Shown here one piece after another: positions 4,934 through 5,884 of a DNA stretch of 5,884 nucleotides. This stretch comes from Coriobacteriales bacterium (GTDB lineage Bacteria; Actinomycetota; Coriobacteriia; Coriobacteriales; UBA8131). Below the pieces are notes generated by a model that was not told the origin of the DNA, searched no databases, and saw only the letters and a program-made list of their open reading frames with translations. The stretch lies in assembly GCA_031256575.1 (NCBI GenBank), contig JAIRQI010000035.1, positions 1 to 5,884 of the forward strand. The letters are read 5' to 3'. Made by a program: the position numbers and the translations under genes. Numbering within the stretch: position 1 is the stretch's first letter; each line of letters opens with the position of its first letter.

Positions 4934-5704
4934 CTACTCCAGTATGGCGTGGAAGGCCTGCAGCGGGTCGGTCGCAGCGGTGATGGGGCGGCCGACGACA
5001 ATCAGGTCTGCTCCGGCCGCAAAGGCCTCGGCGGCACTGGCTACCCGGCTTTGGTCAGCATTGTCGGCTCCCGGTGAGCGGATGCCTGGAGTAACAATCA
5101 GTGGTTCTGCTCCCAATTGCTCGCGCAGCATTTGGATTTCTAAGGGAGAAGCCACTACCCCATCCATACCAGCATCGATGGCCAGCCCAGCCAGATTGCT
5201 GACCTGCTCCGGCAGGGACACTGCGACTCCCTGTTCGGCTAGCATAACCTGGTCGATTGAAGTCAATACAGTGATAGCCAGAAGCTTCGGCCTAGGTATC
5301 TTCTGTGAATCGGCGGTAGTTTGGACAGCTAGCCTGGCTTGGCGCATCATCTCTGTTCCACCGTTAGCATGGACTGTGAACATGTCTGCTCCAGCAGCAG
5401 TCAGAGAAGCTGCAGCACCACGAATCTGGTGCGGGATGTCGTTTAGCTTGGTGTCTGCAAAGACCATAAACCCCATATCCTTTAACTGCCTGATAATGCT
5501 GGGGCCCGTCTCATACAGCAGAGTCAGGCCGACCTTCATCCAGGTTGCAGCTCCTTGTAAGGCTTGGGCTACCTGTAGGGCTTGCTTAGCGCTGAGGTCT
5601 AGGGCAACGATGACTTTTTGCGAATTGTCGTGTGGCAGGTCAAGCTGGTCAGGCGGGTCAAGTTGGTCATGCAGGTCACGCAGGTCAGGCTGGTCTTGCG
5701 GCAT
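4934..5704 (-). CDS. pyrF: Orotidine 5'-phosphate decarboxylase with an Asp-repeat leader
   Basis: PyrF decarboxylates OMP to UMP, the last step of de novo pyrimidine synthesis. The TIM-barrel core starts at about residue 29 with [10 protein letters not shown], followed by [10 protein letters not shown] (about 54-63), the catalytic Asp-x-Lys-x-x-Asp as FADTKLNDI (82-90, Asp84, Lys86, Asp89), VHANGG (111-116), IVTPGIR (203-209) and GRPIT (238-242). These mark the shorter bacterial PyrF type. Upstream of the core is a non-homologous leader, residues 2-22, made of seven tripeptides each ending in Asp. The ATG at 5704 has GAGAGGAG with a 6-nt spacer, so this leader is probably translated; no alternative start with a ribosome site is seen between it and the core. 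The first 20 nt overlap the end of pyrD, suggesting coupled translation. Confidence 0.96.
   Translation of the reverse strand: MPQDQPDLRDLHDQLDPPDQLDLPHDNSQKVIVALDLSAKQALQVAQALQGAATWMKVGLTLLYETGPSIIRQLKDMGFMVFADTKLNDIPHQIRGAAASLTAAGADMFTVHANGGTEMMRQARLAVQTTADSQKIPRPKLLAITVLTSIDQVMLAEQGVAVSLPEQVSNLAGLAIDAGMDGVVASPLEIQMLREQLGAEPLIVTPGIRSPGADNADQSRVASAAEAFAAGADLIVVGRPITAATDPLQAFHAILE
5638..5700. repeat. 9-bp coding minisatellite, 7 units, at the pyrD/pyrF junction
   Basis: Seven contiguous 9-bp units, each starting GGTC on the plus strand (GGTCAAGCT, GGTCAGGCG, GGTCAAGTT, GGTCATGCA, GGTCACGCA, GGTCAGGCT, GGTCTTGCG). In the pyrF frame they read [21 protein letters not shown], with invariant GAC codons for Asp. 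The pyrD stop codon (5685-5687) lies inside unit 6, so the repeat also encodes the last few PyrD residues in another frame. Confidence 0.93.
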
Positions 5705-5884
5705 GGGCGGCTCCTCTCAAGTCACGGATGGCGCTGACATTGTTTACTCGGCACCAGTCGTACAAGTCGGCATGGATGCGCGGGATAGCCAAGGGGTCGC
5801 TGAATGAGTAGCTGCCAACAGCCACTACTGTCGCTCCGGCCAGGATGAATTCTATAACGTCAGCAGCCGAACAGACTCCGCCAA
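5685..5884 (-). CDS. pyrD: Dihydroorotate dehydrogenase, C-terminal end (cut by window edge)
   Basis: PyrD oxidises dihydroorotate to orotate using FMN, the fourth step of UMP synthesis. Only the last 65 codons are in the window. They read [17 protein letters not shown], then [20 protein letters not shown], then [20 protein letters not shown] and a short end at AAHAARPA. The Gly-Gly-Val and Ala-Gly-Ala-x-x-Val-x-Val-Gly segments are the FMN-phosphate-binding strands of the C-terminal barrel. The ending resembles the cytosolic class 1 (1B-like) enzymes, whose partner would be PyrK; that gene is not visible here. The frame ends at TGA 5685-5687, inside the 9-bp repeat and 20 nt into pyrF. The 5' end and start are outside the window. 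Confidence 0.9.
   Translation of the reverse strand, partial: GGVCSAADVIEFILAGATVVAVGSYSFSDPLAIPRIHADLYDWCRVNNVSAIRDLRGAAHAARPA
5711..5718 (-). promoter_or_regulatory. Ribosome binding site deciding the pyrF start
   Basis: GAGAGGAG on the minus strand ends 6 nt before the ATG at 5704. It lies inside pyrD coding sequence and supports translation of the repeat-encoded leader instead of initiation nearer the conserved core. Confidence 0.7.

Noticed and set aside
4944..5807. Long plus-strand frame of 287 codons opposite pyrF and pyrD.
   Set aside because: It is antisense to well-supported pyrF and has no family resemblance; its length follows from codon bias on the opposite strand.

Overview
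The window looks like part of a chromosome from an actinobacterium, most likely of class Coriobacteriia. This rests on the actinobacterial integration host factor gene (mihF) directly ahead of gmk and rpoZ, on the coriobacterial look of the omega subunit (DRFLLCAVASERARDINDMMRGQ), and on a moderate G+C content of about half (judged by eye), lower than in most high-GC actinobacteria. The genus cannot be settled from the sequence alone.

All genes are on the minus strand, so they read from high to low coordinates. At the right edge is the pyrimidine set: the 3' end of pyrD (5685-5884), then pyrF (4934-5704, overlapping pyrD by 20 nt), then pyrE (4260-4895). These are dihydroorotate dehydrogenase, OMP decarboxylase and orotate phosphoribosyltransferase, the last three steps of UMP synthesis. 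A 311-bp gap (3949-4259) follows. It holds a near-consensus promoter for a second tight gene train: mihF, gmk, rpoZ, thiI, uppP. Junctions there are very short or overlapping (rpoZ/thiI overlap 35 nt, thiI/uppP overlap as ATGA), so these five genes are probably one transcript covering nucleoid architecture, GMP-to-GDP conversion, an RNA polymerase subunit, tRNA 4-thiouridine synthesis and undecaprenyl-phosphate recycling. A hairpin with a short U-run overlaps the uppP stop and may end it.

At the left edge (1-152) is the 5' end of an ArsR/SmtB-family metal- or redox-type repressor gene, cut by the window border. Its own upstream region (153-367) carries an extended -10 promoter and, over the predicted transcription start, a cluster of inverted CTCATAT/ATATGAG half-sites. 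This is the expected architecture of an autoregulated ArsR-family operator.

The most unusual structures are two in-frame coding minisatellites with a strictly periodic aspartate. Twelve 12-bp units encode a (Gly-x-Asp-Thr/Ile) tail on ThiI, and seven 9-bp units encode an (x-x-Asp) leader on PyrF that also runs through the pyrD stop codon. I see no wholly new multi-gene system; the core genes are recognisable housekeeping families.
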